Assembly: GCA_003222245.1 (NCBI GenBank)
Contig: QHVH01000002.1
Coordinates: forward strand, 124,001 to 188,000
From: Blastocatellia bacterium AA13
GTDB taxonomy: Bacteria > Acidobacteriota > Blastocatellia > UBA7656
Direction: 5' to 3'
DNA: 64,000 nucleotides
The notes beneath the pieces are model-generated. The model saw nothing but the letters and a program-made list of their open reading frames with translations. It searched no databases and was not told where the DNA came from. Shown here one piece after another: positions 44,750 through 53,616 of the stretch (its first letter is position 1; each line of letters opens with the position of its first letter). The position numbers and the translations under genes are program-made.

Positions 44750-45805
44750 TCAACCAAAGAGGCCGTCGATGTACGCTTCGGGTGAAAACTCGACCAGATC
44801 GTTCATCTGTTCGCCTATTCCCACATATCGGATCGGCACGTTCAGCTCTTTTGCGATTGCGATAACGATTCCGCCTTTGGCTGTGCCGTCGAGTTTTGTC
44901 AGAACAAGACCAGTGATCGGAACCGCCCGAGTGAACTGCCGGGCCTGTTCCAATCCGTTTTGTCCGGTGACCGCATCAATGATGAGGAGCACCTCGTGAG
45001 GCGCGCCGGCGACTTCGCGGCCCGCGACCCGGCGCATCTTTTCGAGCTCCTGCATCAGGTTGGCCTTTGTGTGAAGACGGCCGGCCGTGTCTACGATAAG
45101 CACGTCAATATTTCGAGCGCGTGCTGCGGCGAGCGCGTCGAACAGGACCGCCGATGGATCGGTTCCGGGTTTCTGTTGGATCAACGGCACACCGGAGCGC
45201 TCGGCCCAAATGGCCAACTGATCATTGGCCGCCGCGCGAAATGTATCGGCGGCGCAAACCATGACCTGATTGCCTTCGCTCTTTATGCGGTGCGCGAGCT
45301 TGCCGATCGTAGTGGTTTTGCCGACGCCGTTAACGCCGACGATCATCATCACGTACGGACGAATTTCCAGGGGCACTTCGGATTCGGAGGCGACCGTGCC
45401 GGCTTTGCGGCTTCTCGCCGCCCCCTCCAATATTCCGCGCAGCTCGGATTTGATCAATTTCTTGAGCTCGTCGACGTCATTTAACTGCTTCCGCTCAATC
45501 TGCTGTCGCGCTGAGTCAATAATCTCGAGGGAGGTCTGCACTCCTATGTCGGCCCCGATCAACGCTTCTTCAAGATGATCGAGCACGTCCGCGTCAAGCT
45601 CGCGCTTACCGGCAAATATCGAGTCGATGCGGCCGGCCAGGTTCTCGCGCGTCGAGGAGACGGCCTTTTTAAACCGGTCATAGAATCTCGCTTGATCGTC
45701 GCTGCCTTCGGCTTCTTCGCGGACAATTCGTTCTTCCTCTGGCGTAGCCGCGCGATTCAGGCCAAGAGATATGATTTCCTGCTGCTTGCGTTTCCAAAAA
45801 GCCAT
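44750..45805 (-). CDS. ftsY: Signal recognition particle receptor FtsY
   Basis: A 351-aa GTPase. A short acidic N-terminus is followed by the NG core. The P-loop G-V-N-G-V-G-K-T-T is at 157-165, D-T-F-R-A-A-A and D-T-A-G-R are the G2/G3 elements, and [10 protein letters not shown] is the G4 plus SRP-GTPase insertion region. FtsY docks ribosome-nascent chain-SRP complexes at the membrane. It is shorter than the E. coli protein because the acidic A domain is reduced, which is common outside Gammaproteobacteria. Confidence 0.97.
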   Translation of the reverse strand: MAFWKRKQQEIISLGLNRAATPEEERIVREEAEGSDDQARFYDRFKKAVSSTRENLAGRIDSIFAGKRELDADVLDHLEEALIGADIGVQTSLEIIDSARQQIERKQLNDVDELKKLIKSELRGILEGAARSRKAGTVASESEVPLEIRPYVMMIVGVNGVGKTTTIGKLAHRIKSEGNQVMVCAADTFRAAANDQLAIWAERSGVPLIQQKPGTDPSAVLFDALAAARARNIDVLIVDTAGRLHTKANLMQELEKMRRVAGREVAGAPHEVLLIIDAVTGQNGLEQARQFTRAVPITGLVLTKLDGTAKGGIVIAIAKELNVPIRYVGIGEQMNDLVEFSPEAYIDGLFG

Positions 45806-45930
45806 CTGGTTAAGAGTCCTCGAATTGTCAGTCTTGTGGGTGACTATGGGTAGTGTTTGTAAGCAAGAGTCAATCTAGCATCGGCAAAAAAGAAGCGTCA
45901 AACAGCGGTCGTTTTCAATGGACTCGGCAA

Positions 45931-46800
45931 TCAGTTGAGGCGGGCTCTATCCAACCGAATCGTTCTAATTCGATCGCGCAAAGTTTCGGCATCATCGGCT
46001 TCGGGCGCGACCTTCAAGTATCGCTCAAGATCAGCTATAGCCTGCTCGAATTTGTTCATAGCGGCGTACAGGATGCCTCGATCTCGCAGGTAACCTGGTG
46101 TGCCAGGTTCGATCAATAGCATTCGATCCAGAGTGGAGACGGCGCGGCCATAATCCATGCTTTGCGCATAAACACGGTAGAGGTTGGCCAGGATTCGCGT
46201 GAGAACCTGCTTATTCGTCGCCGGCGCCAGGTGTTCGCGCGTCAACGTGACTCGGTCTCCTGTAACACGTGAGAGGAGTTCGGCGACGTCGGGCTCGATC
46301 ATAACGCGACCGCCGTTAAAGGGGTCTACATATAGATCGCCGGTTTCGTCTTGATGCTTAATCAGGAAATGGCCGGGCAGACCTACGGGGGACATAGGAA
46401 CCTCGATGCGTCTGGCGATGTCGAGATAGATCACGGAAAGCGTTATCGGAATACCTCTGCGGCAATCGATTACCTGATTTAGAAAGCTGTTTCGTGGATC
46501 ATAGTAGCTTTCCATATTGCCGCGAAAATGAAGCTCGCCGAATACTACTTCGTTTATCGCATCGATTATTGCGACTGAGTTCATTTCATCAGTAAGCTGC
46601 CGGCGCACCATTTCGGCGAAGCCGGCCAGCTTGTCCAGGTATTCCGCTACGACGAGATTGGGATACTCCTCGGCGGCAATGAACAACGCCGCTTCGGCGA
46701 GATTAATTTCATCGTCCTGGCGCAGGACTACTTCCGAAAAAGATTGGCGGGCGAATTTCGCGGAGTCGTTCAAGGTGTGGAGGTTAATATTCCGGGACAT
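45931..46800 (-). CDS. SirB1-like transglutaminase-fold/TPR protein
   Basis: A 289-aa protein. The core D-P-R-N-S-F-L-N-Q-V-I-D-C-R-R-G-I-P-I-T-L-S-V-I-Y-L-D-I-A-R-R is the UPF0162/SirB1 transglutaminase-like domain. It contains the conserved Cys and G-L-P-G-H-F-L-I, with D-P-F-N-G-G following. The C-terminal part has TPR-like helices (G-I-L-Y-A-A-M-N-K-F-E-Q-A-I-A-D-L-E-R-Y). The biochemical role of the family is unresolved, although it is often annotated with SirB1. It is cytoplasmic and lies upstream of the ftsY-TPR pair. Confidence 0.8.
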   Translation of the reverse strand: MSRNINLHTLNDSAKFARQSFSEVVLRQDDEINLAEAALFIAAEEYPNLVVAEYLDKLAGFAEMVRRQLTDEMNSVAIIDAINEVVFGELHFRGNMESYYDPRNSFLNQVIDCRRGIPITLSVIYLDIARRIEVPMSPVGLPGHFLIKHQDETGDLYVDPFNGGRVMIEPDVAELLSRVTGDRVTLTREHLAPATNKQVLTRILANLYRVYAQSMDYGRAVSTLDRMLLIEPGTPGYLRDRGILYAAMNKFEQAIADLERYLKVAPEADDAETLRDRIRTIRLDRARLN

Positions 46801-46835
46801 CTGCTGTTTGGCTATCGAACACTTACGATCCTATG

Positions 46836-46868
46836 CGTGAACAAGGGCGGCCGGATGCGGCCGCCCTT
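46836..46868 (-). terminator. Rho-independent terminator after esterase gene
   Basis: A perfect 10-bp stem (AAGGGCGGCC at 46843-46852, GGCCGCCCTT at 46859-46868, 6-nt loop) read on the minus strand is followed by GTTCACG, so the T-tract is weak. It sits downstream of the esterase operon and upstream of the SirB1-like gene. Confidence 0.7.
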
Positions 46869-46933
46869 ATATTTGTTACGCACTCGGAGCAATCGGCATG
46901 GAACGCCGGACAGTTATATCCAATGATATTCCG

Positions 46934-47956
46934 TTACCGGGCGGCGCGCGTCGATTTAGCGCCGTGATCAATTACGTTCCAAAGGAACGTGTACGATTTG
47001 TCGGCCACCGAAATCATGTACTCCCATCCGTGATTGCCCGGAAACACGTGGAATTCGTGAGGAACGCCCGCCTTTGTCAATCTCTCGTCCAGTACCTTAT
47101 CGGTTTCAGTAAAGCCGTAGCGGTCCTGATCGCCTACATCGAAGTATATCTTGATGCCGGATTTCTTTATCGCGGCCGCGTTAGTCTCGCCGAGCTTCAT
47201 TGGATTGGTGGACTGGTAGAACTCGTCATCGGGCGGCGTGCCGAATATGTTGCCGACAAGCCGCGTGATGAATTGAGAACGGCGGTCATCTCCGGTCGGC
47301 TTCGGAAGCTCGGTGTAAACGGCGGCGCAGTGCGTCGTCACGGAGGAGAACATCTCCGGGTGCTTGAAGGCGATCATCAGTGCTCCGAAGCCTCCCATCG
47401 AAATCCCCTGGATTGCTCGGCTGCGAGGGCCGGGAGTGACTCGATACGTCTTTTCGATGTATGGAATCAGATCCTTCACGATTGCGTCTTCGTAGCGAAC
47501 GCCGTTCTTCGCGTTCACATAGAAACTGTTCTCTCCCGCCGGTGAAACTATTATGAGCTCGCCGATCTTGCCTTCGCCGCGCATTTTATTGACGGCCGCG
47601 GCGACTCCTCGGCGTTCGAACTCGCCTTCATTGCCGAACATTCCGTGGAGGAAATAGACGACCGGATAACGCCGGTTCGTGTCGCGATCGTAAGAAGGCG
47701 GAAGCTGAATCGCGTACTTCAAATCATGGCCGAGCGAGGCCGATGGAAAAGTTTTGTACTCCACTCTTGCCTCGGAGGTCGCTTGCGGACTTGCGGCCGC
47801 CGTTTGCCGGCCGGCCGCGAAGGCAGTAGCCGATGGCTGCGTATAGACGGAAGCGGCGGCCATTATTGCTCCGATCAGCGGAACCTGGAGCGCGACAGCG
47901 GTTATAGAAAGCGTCAGGAGCGCGTTTGTAGTCGAGGAGGCAGGTCTCTTTATCAT
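46934..47956 (-). CDS. Secreted esterase of the esterase-D/feruloyl-esterase type
   Basis: A 340-aa alpha/beta hydrolase. The N-terminus has a signal/anchor (L-L-T-L-S-I-T-A-V-A-L-Q-V-P-L-I-G-A-I-M). The nucleophile elbow is G-I-S-M-G-G-F-G. The sequence Y-P-V-V-Y-F-L-H-G is the oxyanion region, and F-H-V-F-P-G-N-H-G near the C-terminus holds the catalytic His. Such enzymes hydrolyse short-chain or aromatic esters and are related to the antigen-85 fold. It lies 30 bp downstream of the AhpD-like gene on the same strand, a probable two-gene operon. Confidence 0.88.
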   Translation of the reverse strand: MIKRPASSTTNALLTLSITAVALQVPLIGAIMAAASVYTQPSATAFAAGRQTAAASPQATSEARVEYKTFPSASLGHDLKYAIQLPPSYDRDTNRRYPVVYFLHGMFGNEGEFERRGVAAAVNKMRGEGKIGELIIVSPAGENSFYVNAKNGVRYEDAIVKDLIPYIEKTYRVTPGPRSRAIQGISMGGFGALMIAFKHPEMFSSVTTHCAAVYTELPKPTGDDRRSQFITRLVGNIFGTPPDDEFYQSTNPMKLGETNAAAIKKSGIKIYFDVGDQDRYGFTETDKVLDERLTKAGVPHEFHVFPGNHGWEYMISVADKSYTFLWNVIDHGAKSTRAAR

Positions 47957-47986
47957 CTCTTAAACTCTTAGCTTGAAGCGACGGTC

Positions 47987-48361
47987 TCAAAACCTGAAGC
48001 GCGGGCCGTCGCTTGGAAAATGATCGATATTCAAGTTGGCGGCTGCGATGTCCGTCAAATCCACCATGGCTGCCGCGTTGATTGCGCACGCTATGGATAT
48101 CGCTTCGCTGATTTCTTCCTTGGTTGCGCCCGAGGAGAGAGCCTTTTTGATATGGCCCTCGATGCAACCCTGGCATTTCGCGACCAGAGAAGCCGCTATG
48201 GATATCAATTCCTGGGTTTTTGTATCGAGGTGCTTTTCTTCCGAGTAATAAATTTCTCGATAGAATTGGCCGTAGATGCGCCGCATCTTGGGCTCCATCA
48301 TGGAATATGAGGCGGGCTTTTGCTCGGCCCCCGCCGCCTGTGGTGCTGACTTGCTTTCCAT
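47987..48361 (-). CDS. Carboxymuconolactone decarboxylase/AhpD-like protein
   Basis: A 124-aa helical protein. The core L-I-S-I-A-A-S-L-V-A-K-C-Q-G-C-I-E-G-H gives the C-x2-C-x3-H motif of AhpD-type peroxidase partners (Cys63, Cys66, His70). The rest is G-A-T-K-E-E-I-S-E-A-I-S-I-A. Proteins with this motif reduce peroxides through the vicinal cysteines; those lacking it act as decarboxylases. It begins the two-gene unit with the esterase. It is cytoplasmic, with a disordered N-terminal 20 residues. Confidence 0.85.
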   Translation of the reverse strand: MESKSAPQAAGAEQKPASYSMMEPKMRRIYGQFYREIYYSEEKHLDTKTQELISIAASLVAKCQGCIEGHIKKALSSGATKEEISEAISIACAINAAAMVDLTDIAAANLNIDHFPSDGPRFRF

Positions 48362-48614
48362 AGCTTCTCCTTGGTTATGAATTCCACCGAATGGGCCGGA
48401 CCAATTCTGTAGATCTATACGCCGGGGGAAGGGCCTGGGTCACAACTCTAATCAATATGACGAGCCTTGTCTCGCCGTCTGATATTGCTCTGGTCTTGAC
48501 CCAATGACTCCTAGTCATGCCGATATGTTAAGGATTAAGACTTCTATCATGCCGCATCCCTGTTTTCAACCGAGGCTGCGTAAGCATCGCACCTGGAAGC
48601 GCAGGCATCTTGGC

Positions 48615-48824
48615 TGCGAAGCAGAGATAGGCAATGTTCCCCGGAGGGGAACGCGTCAATAGACGGGGGTCAGCGCAGCGCAGCCCCCGGTGCGAAGCAG
48701 AGATAGGCAATGTTCCCCGGAGGGGAACGCGTCAATAGACGGGGGTCAGCGCAGCGCAGCCCCCGGTTCGAAGGAGAGATAGGTAATGTTCCCTGAAGGG
48801 AAACGCGTCAATAGACGGGCTGTG
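48615..48824. repeat. 76-bp tandem palindromic repeat (about 2.8 copies)
   Basis: Copies start at 48615, 48691 and 48767, exactly 76 bp apart; the first two are nearly identical and the third is diverged and shorter. Each contains the small hairpin GTTCCCC-GGA-GGGGAAC and a GC-rich hairpin flanked by GGGGG and CCCCC. There is no open frame. The remaining 48362-48614 shows no gene, apart from a small dyad ATGACT-CCT-AGTCAT (48504-48518). The array separates the subtilase and AhpD-like genes. Confidence 0.85.
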
Positions 48825-48831
48825 AATATGA

Positions 48832-50184
48832 TCACGGCGCTGTGTTCTCTTTGTCGCCCAACGCCAGCGCCGCCTCGACTGCGCCGCGAGCGTTTACTAT
48901 GCCCCAGCCTTGCCGGTCTCGGTCGAAACCGTGCAGCGGAATCGCCGATTTAACAAGAGCCAGCTTGACCTCATTAGGCTTGAGCGCCGGAGTCGCTTCA
49001 ATCATCTGTGCGGCTATCGAAGACACAATAGGCGCGGCGAAGCTCGTGCCATCCACATGTTTATAATTGCCGCTGATAACATTACTGTCTCGGATCTTGA
49101 GCTGAACCAGATTGCGAAGATGGTAGGAATCCAGCACCTGGGCTTGATCCAATTGTGAATCGACGCCTGGATGCCGCCGAATTATTCCCGCAAGCTCCGA
49201 ATCCTTCTCACGCTCCAACTCCGCCAGCAGGGCCGCCTGCTCCGCTGTAGGCGTGCCGGGCAGGATCGGCGCTGCGAGCCAGATTGCGGGCGCGATAATC
49301 TCCGGCTTTTGCAGCCCGTCGACTGTTGGACCGTAGCTCGAGTGGTAGATCTCGTCATCTTCGATTCCGAGCGTGTTCTTGTCGTCGAGCCCGCCGACCG
49401 AGATCACGGATGGCGCCGAAGCCGGCGGTAGAACCGGATGATTGGGGTTGCCGCCGGCGTTTCCGATAGCCGCGACGATGACGATTTCCGCGCGTGAAGC
49501 TGCTTCTGCCGCGGCTGAAAGCGGATCCGAGAGGTAGCTCGCTTCGCGGTCTCCGCCGCATGAAATATTGACGATCCGTATGTTATATCGCTGGCGATTG
49601 CGGAGCACCCAGCGCAAGCCTCGCTCGATATCTTCGTGGCGAATGCGGGCGGCTGTGCCGACTTTGACCAGGACAACCGAGGCGTCCGGCGCGATACTCG
49701 AATACAGACCGCGCGATAGAAATCCGTTTCCGGCGGCCACGACTGAAGTCATCATGCCGTGCCAGGACGACTCATCCGGCCGGTTCAGCGAGCCGGGGCT
49801 GGTCGAGCCTACGAGATTAATATATTTGAGTATTCGGTTTGCTGGTTTCGTTAAATCAGGGTGAGCATAGAAGCCGGAATCGAGAAACGCTATCGTGACC
49901 CCTCGGCCAGTGTAGCGGGGCGAAGCATCGAGTCTCAGCGGAGTCGGAAGAATCTTGGACCAGCTTGCTTCGAGCTCCGGATAGGAACTCCGAAGCTCGT
50001 AATGCAGGCGCTTCCATCGCTCGAGGCAGGCGATGCACATCGCGCCTCCGGGCTTCCATCCGCGAGCGTTCATCGCAACCATCGGCTTCATGCATTCATC
50101 GACCTCCGTGGGCGAGGCGATTAAGGCAATCTCCACGTTTCGCAAGCAGGCGCTGCAGGTCTCGGTTCGATTTTGCATATTCAA
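48832..50184 (-). CDS. Subtilisin-like S8 peptidase with N-terminal CxxC motifs, no signal peptide
   Basis: A 450-aa peptidase. The catalytic triad is complete: Asp102 (A-F-L-D-S-G), His142 (W-H-G-M-M-T-S), Ser381 (G-T-S-F-A-A-P), with Asn242 at the oxyanion site. The His motif H-G-M-M differs from the common H-G-T-H. No signal peptide is visible. Instead the N-terminus carries C-S-A-C (10-13) and C-I-A-C (50-53), a likely small zinc knuckle. An insertion of about 40 charged residues lies near 315-360. It may be an intracellular regulatory protease. The start is the ATG at 50184. Confidence 0.88.
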   Translation of the reverse strand: MNMQNRTETCSACLRNVEIALIASPTEVDECMKPMVAMNARGWKPGGAMCIACLERWKRLHYELRSSYPELEASWSKILPTPLRLDASPRYTGRGVTIAFLDSGFYAHPDLTKPANRILKYINLVGSTSPGSLNRPDESSWHGMMTSVVAAGNGFLSRGLYSSIAPDASVVLVKVGTAARIRHEDIERGLRWVLRNRQRYNIRIVNISCGGDREASYLSDPLSAAAEAASRAEIVIVAAIGNAGGNPNHPVLPPASAPSVISVGGLDDKNTLGIEDDEIYHSSYGPTVDGLQKPEIIAPAIWLAAPILPGTPTAEQAALLAELEREKDSELAGIIRRHPGVDSQLDQAQVLDSYHLRNLVQLKIRDSNVISGNYKHVDGTSFAAPIVSSIAAQMIEATPALKPNEVKLALVKSAIPLHGFDRDRQGWGIVNARGAVEAALALGDKENTAP

Positions 50185-50258
50185 ATCTGCTTCACTGGCA
50201 ACGGTGCGGCATTCGAGCTACGATTCTCGAAGCGCAATGCTGAGGTAGTCAACCGCCG

Positions 50259-51374
50259 ATGCGTAATACAATCAAGGCAGTCGCCGTTGTTTTGACGTTG
50301 GCCGTGCTCGCGGCCGGCCAACAATCGGAGACAAAGAAATCCAATCGCGCGGATCAGGACGCTCCGCTGGTCCTGAAATCCGATCTGGTATCCGTGGCCG
50401 CTTCCGTGACCGACAGGAATGGACGCCCGATCAAATCGCTTGCGAGCGCGGACTTCACGATTTTCGAGGACGGATTGCGCCAGAAGATCGCTCATTTTTC
50501 AGCCAGTGAAGAGCCCTTCAGCCTGATGCTAATCATCGACGTCTCCGGCTCGACCATCGCCGATATAGATTTGATGAAACGGGCTGCGCGCAATTTTATC
50601 GCGGAGCTGCGCAACGACGACAAAGTCGCGGTCATTGTGTTCAGCGGAGACGTCGAGCTCGTGGCCGGATTCAAAGACACTCGTGAGCGCGTGATGAGCG
50701 AAGTGGACTCGATCGCGACTCCGGCGGCCACATCCTCCGCGCACCGATTCAACCCAAACACGGGAACCTCTTATTACGATGCGCTATTTCTGGCCGTGGA
50801 TCAGAGTCCCTTGAAGAACGCGGAGGGCCGCAAGGCGATCGTTTGCCTGACGGATGCGGTCGATTCGACGAGCAAGATGCCTTTTGCGGAAACGGCGAAG
50901 ATGGTGGAGAAGTCCGACGCTTCAGTTTACATTCTTCGGCTCGACACGGAAGAAGCTACGCTCACGGGTCTGCTCAAAGACTATAACGACCGAGGCTACC
51001 TGGGCTTCTCCCAGAGCCAGATTGACCGCTACTACGATATGTATGACAAAGACTCGATCGAGCGCCATAAAGATCGACGCTTCATCAGCCCCCTGACGCG
51101 CCGCCGGATAAATGCGGGTCTGTACGAAATCGCACGGCGAGAAGCCAGCGATATCTGCGAGCGCACGGGCGGCCGTGTCTACCCGGTCGCCAAACTCAGC
51201 GATCTCTCGAACGTGTATAAGCAGGTAGCCGACGATCTGCGGTCACAGTACTTGATCGGCTACTATTCCTCCAACGAGACGCACGACGGCAAATGGCGAA
51301 AGATCAGGGTACAGGTTCGCAGCCGAGATGCGAACCTACGGGCAAGGGAAGGGTACTGGGCGCCTTCGAGGTAG
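50259..51374 (+). CDS. VWA domain protein of the acidobacterial type
   Basis: A 371-aa protein, exported through a short hydrophobic N-terminus (I-K-A-V-A-V-V-L-T-L-A-V-L-A-A-G). A small N-terminal beta region (V-A-A-S-V-T-D-R-N-G-R-P-I) is followed by the VWA fold with the metal-ion site D-V-S-G-S (MIDAS), T-D-A-V-D and a C-terminal region Q-Y-L-I-G-Y-Y-S-S-N. Families with this layout are strongly expanded in Acidobacteriota. A binding partner is unknown. It is divergent from the subtilase gene with a 74-bp gap. Confidence 0.85.
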   Translation: MRNTIKAVAVVLTLAVLAAGQQSETKKSNRADQDAPLVLKSDLVSVAASVTDRNGRPIKSLASADFTIFEDGLRQKIAHFSASEEPFSLMLIIDVSGSTIADIDLMKRAARNFIAELRNDDKVAVIVFSGDVELVAGFKDTRERVMSEVDSIATPAATSSAHRFNPNTGTSYYDALFLAVDQSPLKNAEGRKAIVCLTDAVDSTSKMPFAETAKMVEKSDASVYILRLDTEEATLTGLLKDYNDRGYLGFSQSQIDRYYDMYDKDSIERHKDRRFISPLTRRRINAGLYEIARREASDICERTGGRVYPVAKLSDLSNVYKQVADDLRSQYLIGYYSSNETHDGKWRKIRVQVRSRDANLRAREGYWAPSR

Positions 51375-51466
51375 CTTCGGAGAATTTGTGATCCGCGCGA
51401 GAGCTTGTAAGCTCGCACGCGATTGAATTGAGTCGCATCCGAACCAAGGTCAGATTGAAGATCATT

Positions 51467-51564
51467 GTATGGGCGGGCTTCGTGCCCGCCCATCGTTGAG
51501 CTACCCTCGCCATTGAATGAGGTCGATTCTTCAAAAGGCGCGGGCACGGCAGCCCGCCCATACA
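51467..51564. repeat. REPIN-like inverted-repeat element
   Basis: A 98-bp intergenic element. The left end (51467-51490) reads TGTATGGGCGGGCT followed by CGTGCCCGC. The right end (51540-51564) is its complement with a single added base. The left end also folds on itself (ATGGGCGGGC/GCCCGCCCAT, 51469-51493). Such hyphenated palindromes in pairs are typical of REP/REPIN elements. The rest of the 51375-51670 interval holds no gene. Confidence 0.75.
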
Positions 51565-51670
51565 GGGAATTTCAGGGCGCGAGACTCAACTCCAGCGTGA
51601 AATCTCTCTTTTGATGATCTATTATTGTTGGGAATTCAACCCCAATCTTATTTTGAAAGGACAGTGTCAG

Positions 51671-52591
51671 ATGAACAGGCAGTTCTTATTCGTCTGCATA
51701 ACCAGGGCAAGGAAACTCTTACTACCGGGCAATTACTCTCGACTGATCCTCTTTCTTCTCCTCGCGTCCAACCTATCCGTCTTAACCGCGCGGGCCGATG
51801 GGCCCACCAAGAACAAGGTTGTGTTTGCTGTTATAGGCGACAGCGGAACCGGCAAGCAGGACCAGATAGATCTCGCCCGTGTGATGGAGAAGTTCTATGA
51901 GCGCGAGCCTTTCGATACGGTCATAATGCTGGGAGACAACATCTACGGCGACGTAAGCAGGAAGTCGTTGCATCAATGCTTCGAGAAGCCTTATGAAAAA
52001 CTGCTTGAGCGTGGGGTCGGCTTCTATGCGACGCTCGGCAATCACGGCAACTCTCTCGCCGAATGCGAATACAAGCCATTTCACATGGAGGGGCGCCACT
52101 ACTACACATTCACGCAAGGCAAGGACCTGGTTCAGTTTTTTTCTCTCGACTCCAATCAGATGGATCGCGAGCAGCTCGGTTGGCTTGAAAAAGAACTAGC
52201 CGCGTCGAAGGCGCGATGGAAGGTGGCCTTCTTTCATCATCCTATCTACTCATCCGGGCGAACCCACGGATCGGACCAGAAGCTTCGTCGCCTGGTCGAA
52301 CCGATTTTCATCAAGTACGGCGTGAACGTTGTATTCAGCGGTCACGACCATCTTTATGAGCGGTTGAAACCGCAGAACGGTATTCTCTACTTTGTGTCGG
52401 GAGGCGCGAGCAAGGTTCGAAAAGGGAATTTGAATCGTTCTGATCCGTCGATGGCATCAGGAAACGACGAGACTCTTCACTTCATGCTCGTGGAAGCCGG
52501 CCCTGACTCCCTGCATTTTCGAGCGATTGGCGCGAACGGCGAAGTGATCGACGAGGGAAAAACCGAATCCTCTGAAGCGGTCCGGAAATGA
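51671..52591 (+). CDS. Secreted calcineurin-like metallophosphoesterase
   Basis: A 306-aa protein from the ATG at 51671 (an upstream frame to 51611 is unlikely). The signal-like segment (L-I-L-F-L-L-L-A-S-N-L-S-V-L-T-A-R-A) is followed by the full metallophosphoesterase motif series: I-G-D-S-G, G-D-N-I-Y-G, L-G-N-H-G, F-F-H-H-P-I-Y-S-S-G and S-G-H-D-H. All metal ligands are present. It resembles purple-acid-phosphatase-like periplasmic enzymes that hydrolyse phosphomonoesters or diesters. Confidence 0.9.
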   Translation: MNRQFLFVCITRARKLLLPGNYSRLILFLLLASNLSVLTARADGPTKNKVVFAVIGDSGTGKQDQIDLARVMEKFYEREPFDTVIMLGDNIYGDVSRKSLHQCFEKPYEKLLERGVGFYATLGNHGNSLAECEYKPFHMEGRHYYTFTQGKDLVQFFSLDSNQMDREQLGWLEKELAASKARWKVAFFHHPIYSSGRTHGSDQKLRRLVEPIFIKYGVNVVFSGHDHLYERLKPQNGILYFVSGGASKVRKGNLNRSDPSMASGNDETLHFMLVEAGPDSLHFRAIGANGEVIDEGKTESSEAVRK

Positions 52592-52608
52592 TCTCGCGGA
52601 ACTAAAAT

Positions 52609-53577
52609 ATGACCCTACTTCTGAGAGAGCGCCACGTAACCGAGTTGCTCAACATTGAGACCGCGATTGCCGCGGTCGAAGAGGTCCTTCGCGACCAGGC
52701 GCTTGGACTGGCGACCAATCGGCCCCGGCAGCGGGTCGCGACGGGCGCCTCTCTGCTCCACGTGATGCCCGCCGGTGACAAGCGGCTTGGAGTGATGGGG
52801 CTCAAGACTTATGTGTCGGCTCGCAAGGGAACTCGGTTTCTGGTTCTGCTGTATGACATCGAGAGCGGCGACATGCTTGCAATGATCGAGGCGGATAGGC
52901 TCGGCCAGATGAGAACCGGAGCTGCCTCGGGCGTGGCTACTAAATATATGGCGCGCGAATCGGCGGATACAGTAGGCATCTACGGGTCCGGCTGGCAGGC
53001 CGAAAGTCAGCTTATGGCGGTATGCGCTGTACGGGAGATCAGGTCGATCAGCGTTTATAGCCGAAACCAGGAGAAGCGCGAAGCTTTTGCGCGCAAGATG
53101 ACCTCGATTCTGCGCGTCGAAGTAAACCCGGTCGACCACCCTGAGAAAGCGGCAAGAAATCAATCGATAATAATAACGGCCAGCTCTTCCAAAGATCCGG
53201 TGCTCAAGGGTGAGTGGATCGAGCCGGGTACACACATAAACGCGGTCGGCTCAAATGTCTCGATAAAGAGCGAGATCGATGTTGGAGCCGTCAAACGGGC
53301 TTCCGTGATTGCGGTCGACTCCATAGATCAATCTAAGATCGAGGCAGGAGACCTGCTGCCTGCCATCGAGCGGGGAGTGATCTGTTGGGAAGCCGTTACC
53401 GAGCTCGGCCGAATCATCGCCGGTCAGGTGAGGGGACGGAATAACGATCAGGAAATCACGCTCTTCAAATCGAATGGAATCGCGCTTGAGGACATCTCGA
53501 CCGCTCTTCGGGTGTACATTCTGGCTCACGAGCGCGGGATCGGCGAGAAGATCAACCTTTGGACTGAAGTCCACTAG
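52609..53577 (+). CDS. Ornithine cyclodeaminase/mu-crystallin family protein
   Basis: A 322-aa NAD(P)-binding enzyme. The N-terminal substrate domain (L-K-T-Y-V-S-A-R-K-G-T-R-F-L-V-L-L-Y-D) is followed by the Rossmann motif G-I-Y-G-S-G-W-Q-A. I-N-A-V-G-S-N matches the conserved catalytic-loop region. The family includes ornithine cyclodeaminases, alanine dehydrogenases and ketimine reductases, and substrate class cannot be set by eye. It follows the phosphoesterase on the plus strand by 17 bp and precedes the GMC oxidoreductase by 39 bp. Confidence 0.88.
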   Translation: MTLLLRERHVTELLNIETAIAAVEEVLRDQALGLATNRPRQRVATGASLLHVMPAGDKRLGVMGLKTYVSARKGTRFLVLLYDIESGDMLAMIEADRLGQMRTGAASGVATKYMARESADTVGIYGSGWQAESQLMAVCAVREIRSISVYSRNQEKREAFARKMTSILRVEVNPVDHPEKAARNQSIIITASSSKDPVLKGEWIEPGTHINAVGSNVSIKSEIDVGAVKRASVIAVDSIDQSKIEAGDLLPAIERGVICWEAVTELGRIIAGQVRGRNNDQEITLFKSNGIALEDISTALRVYILAHERGIGEKINLWTEVH

Positions 53578-53616
53578 CAATTTTATAAACAGGGGCAGCG
53601 GAGGCTTAACACCGCC

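Noticed and set aside
48615-48824. Possible CRISPR array
   Set aside because: The repeats are contiguous 76-bp units without unique spacers and no cas gene is near.
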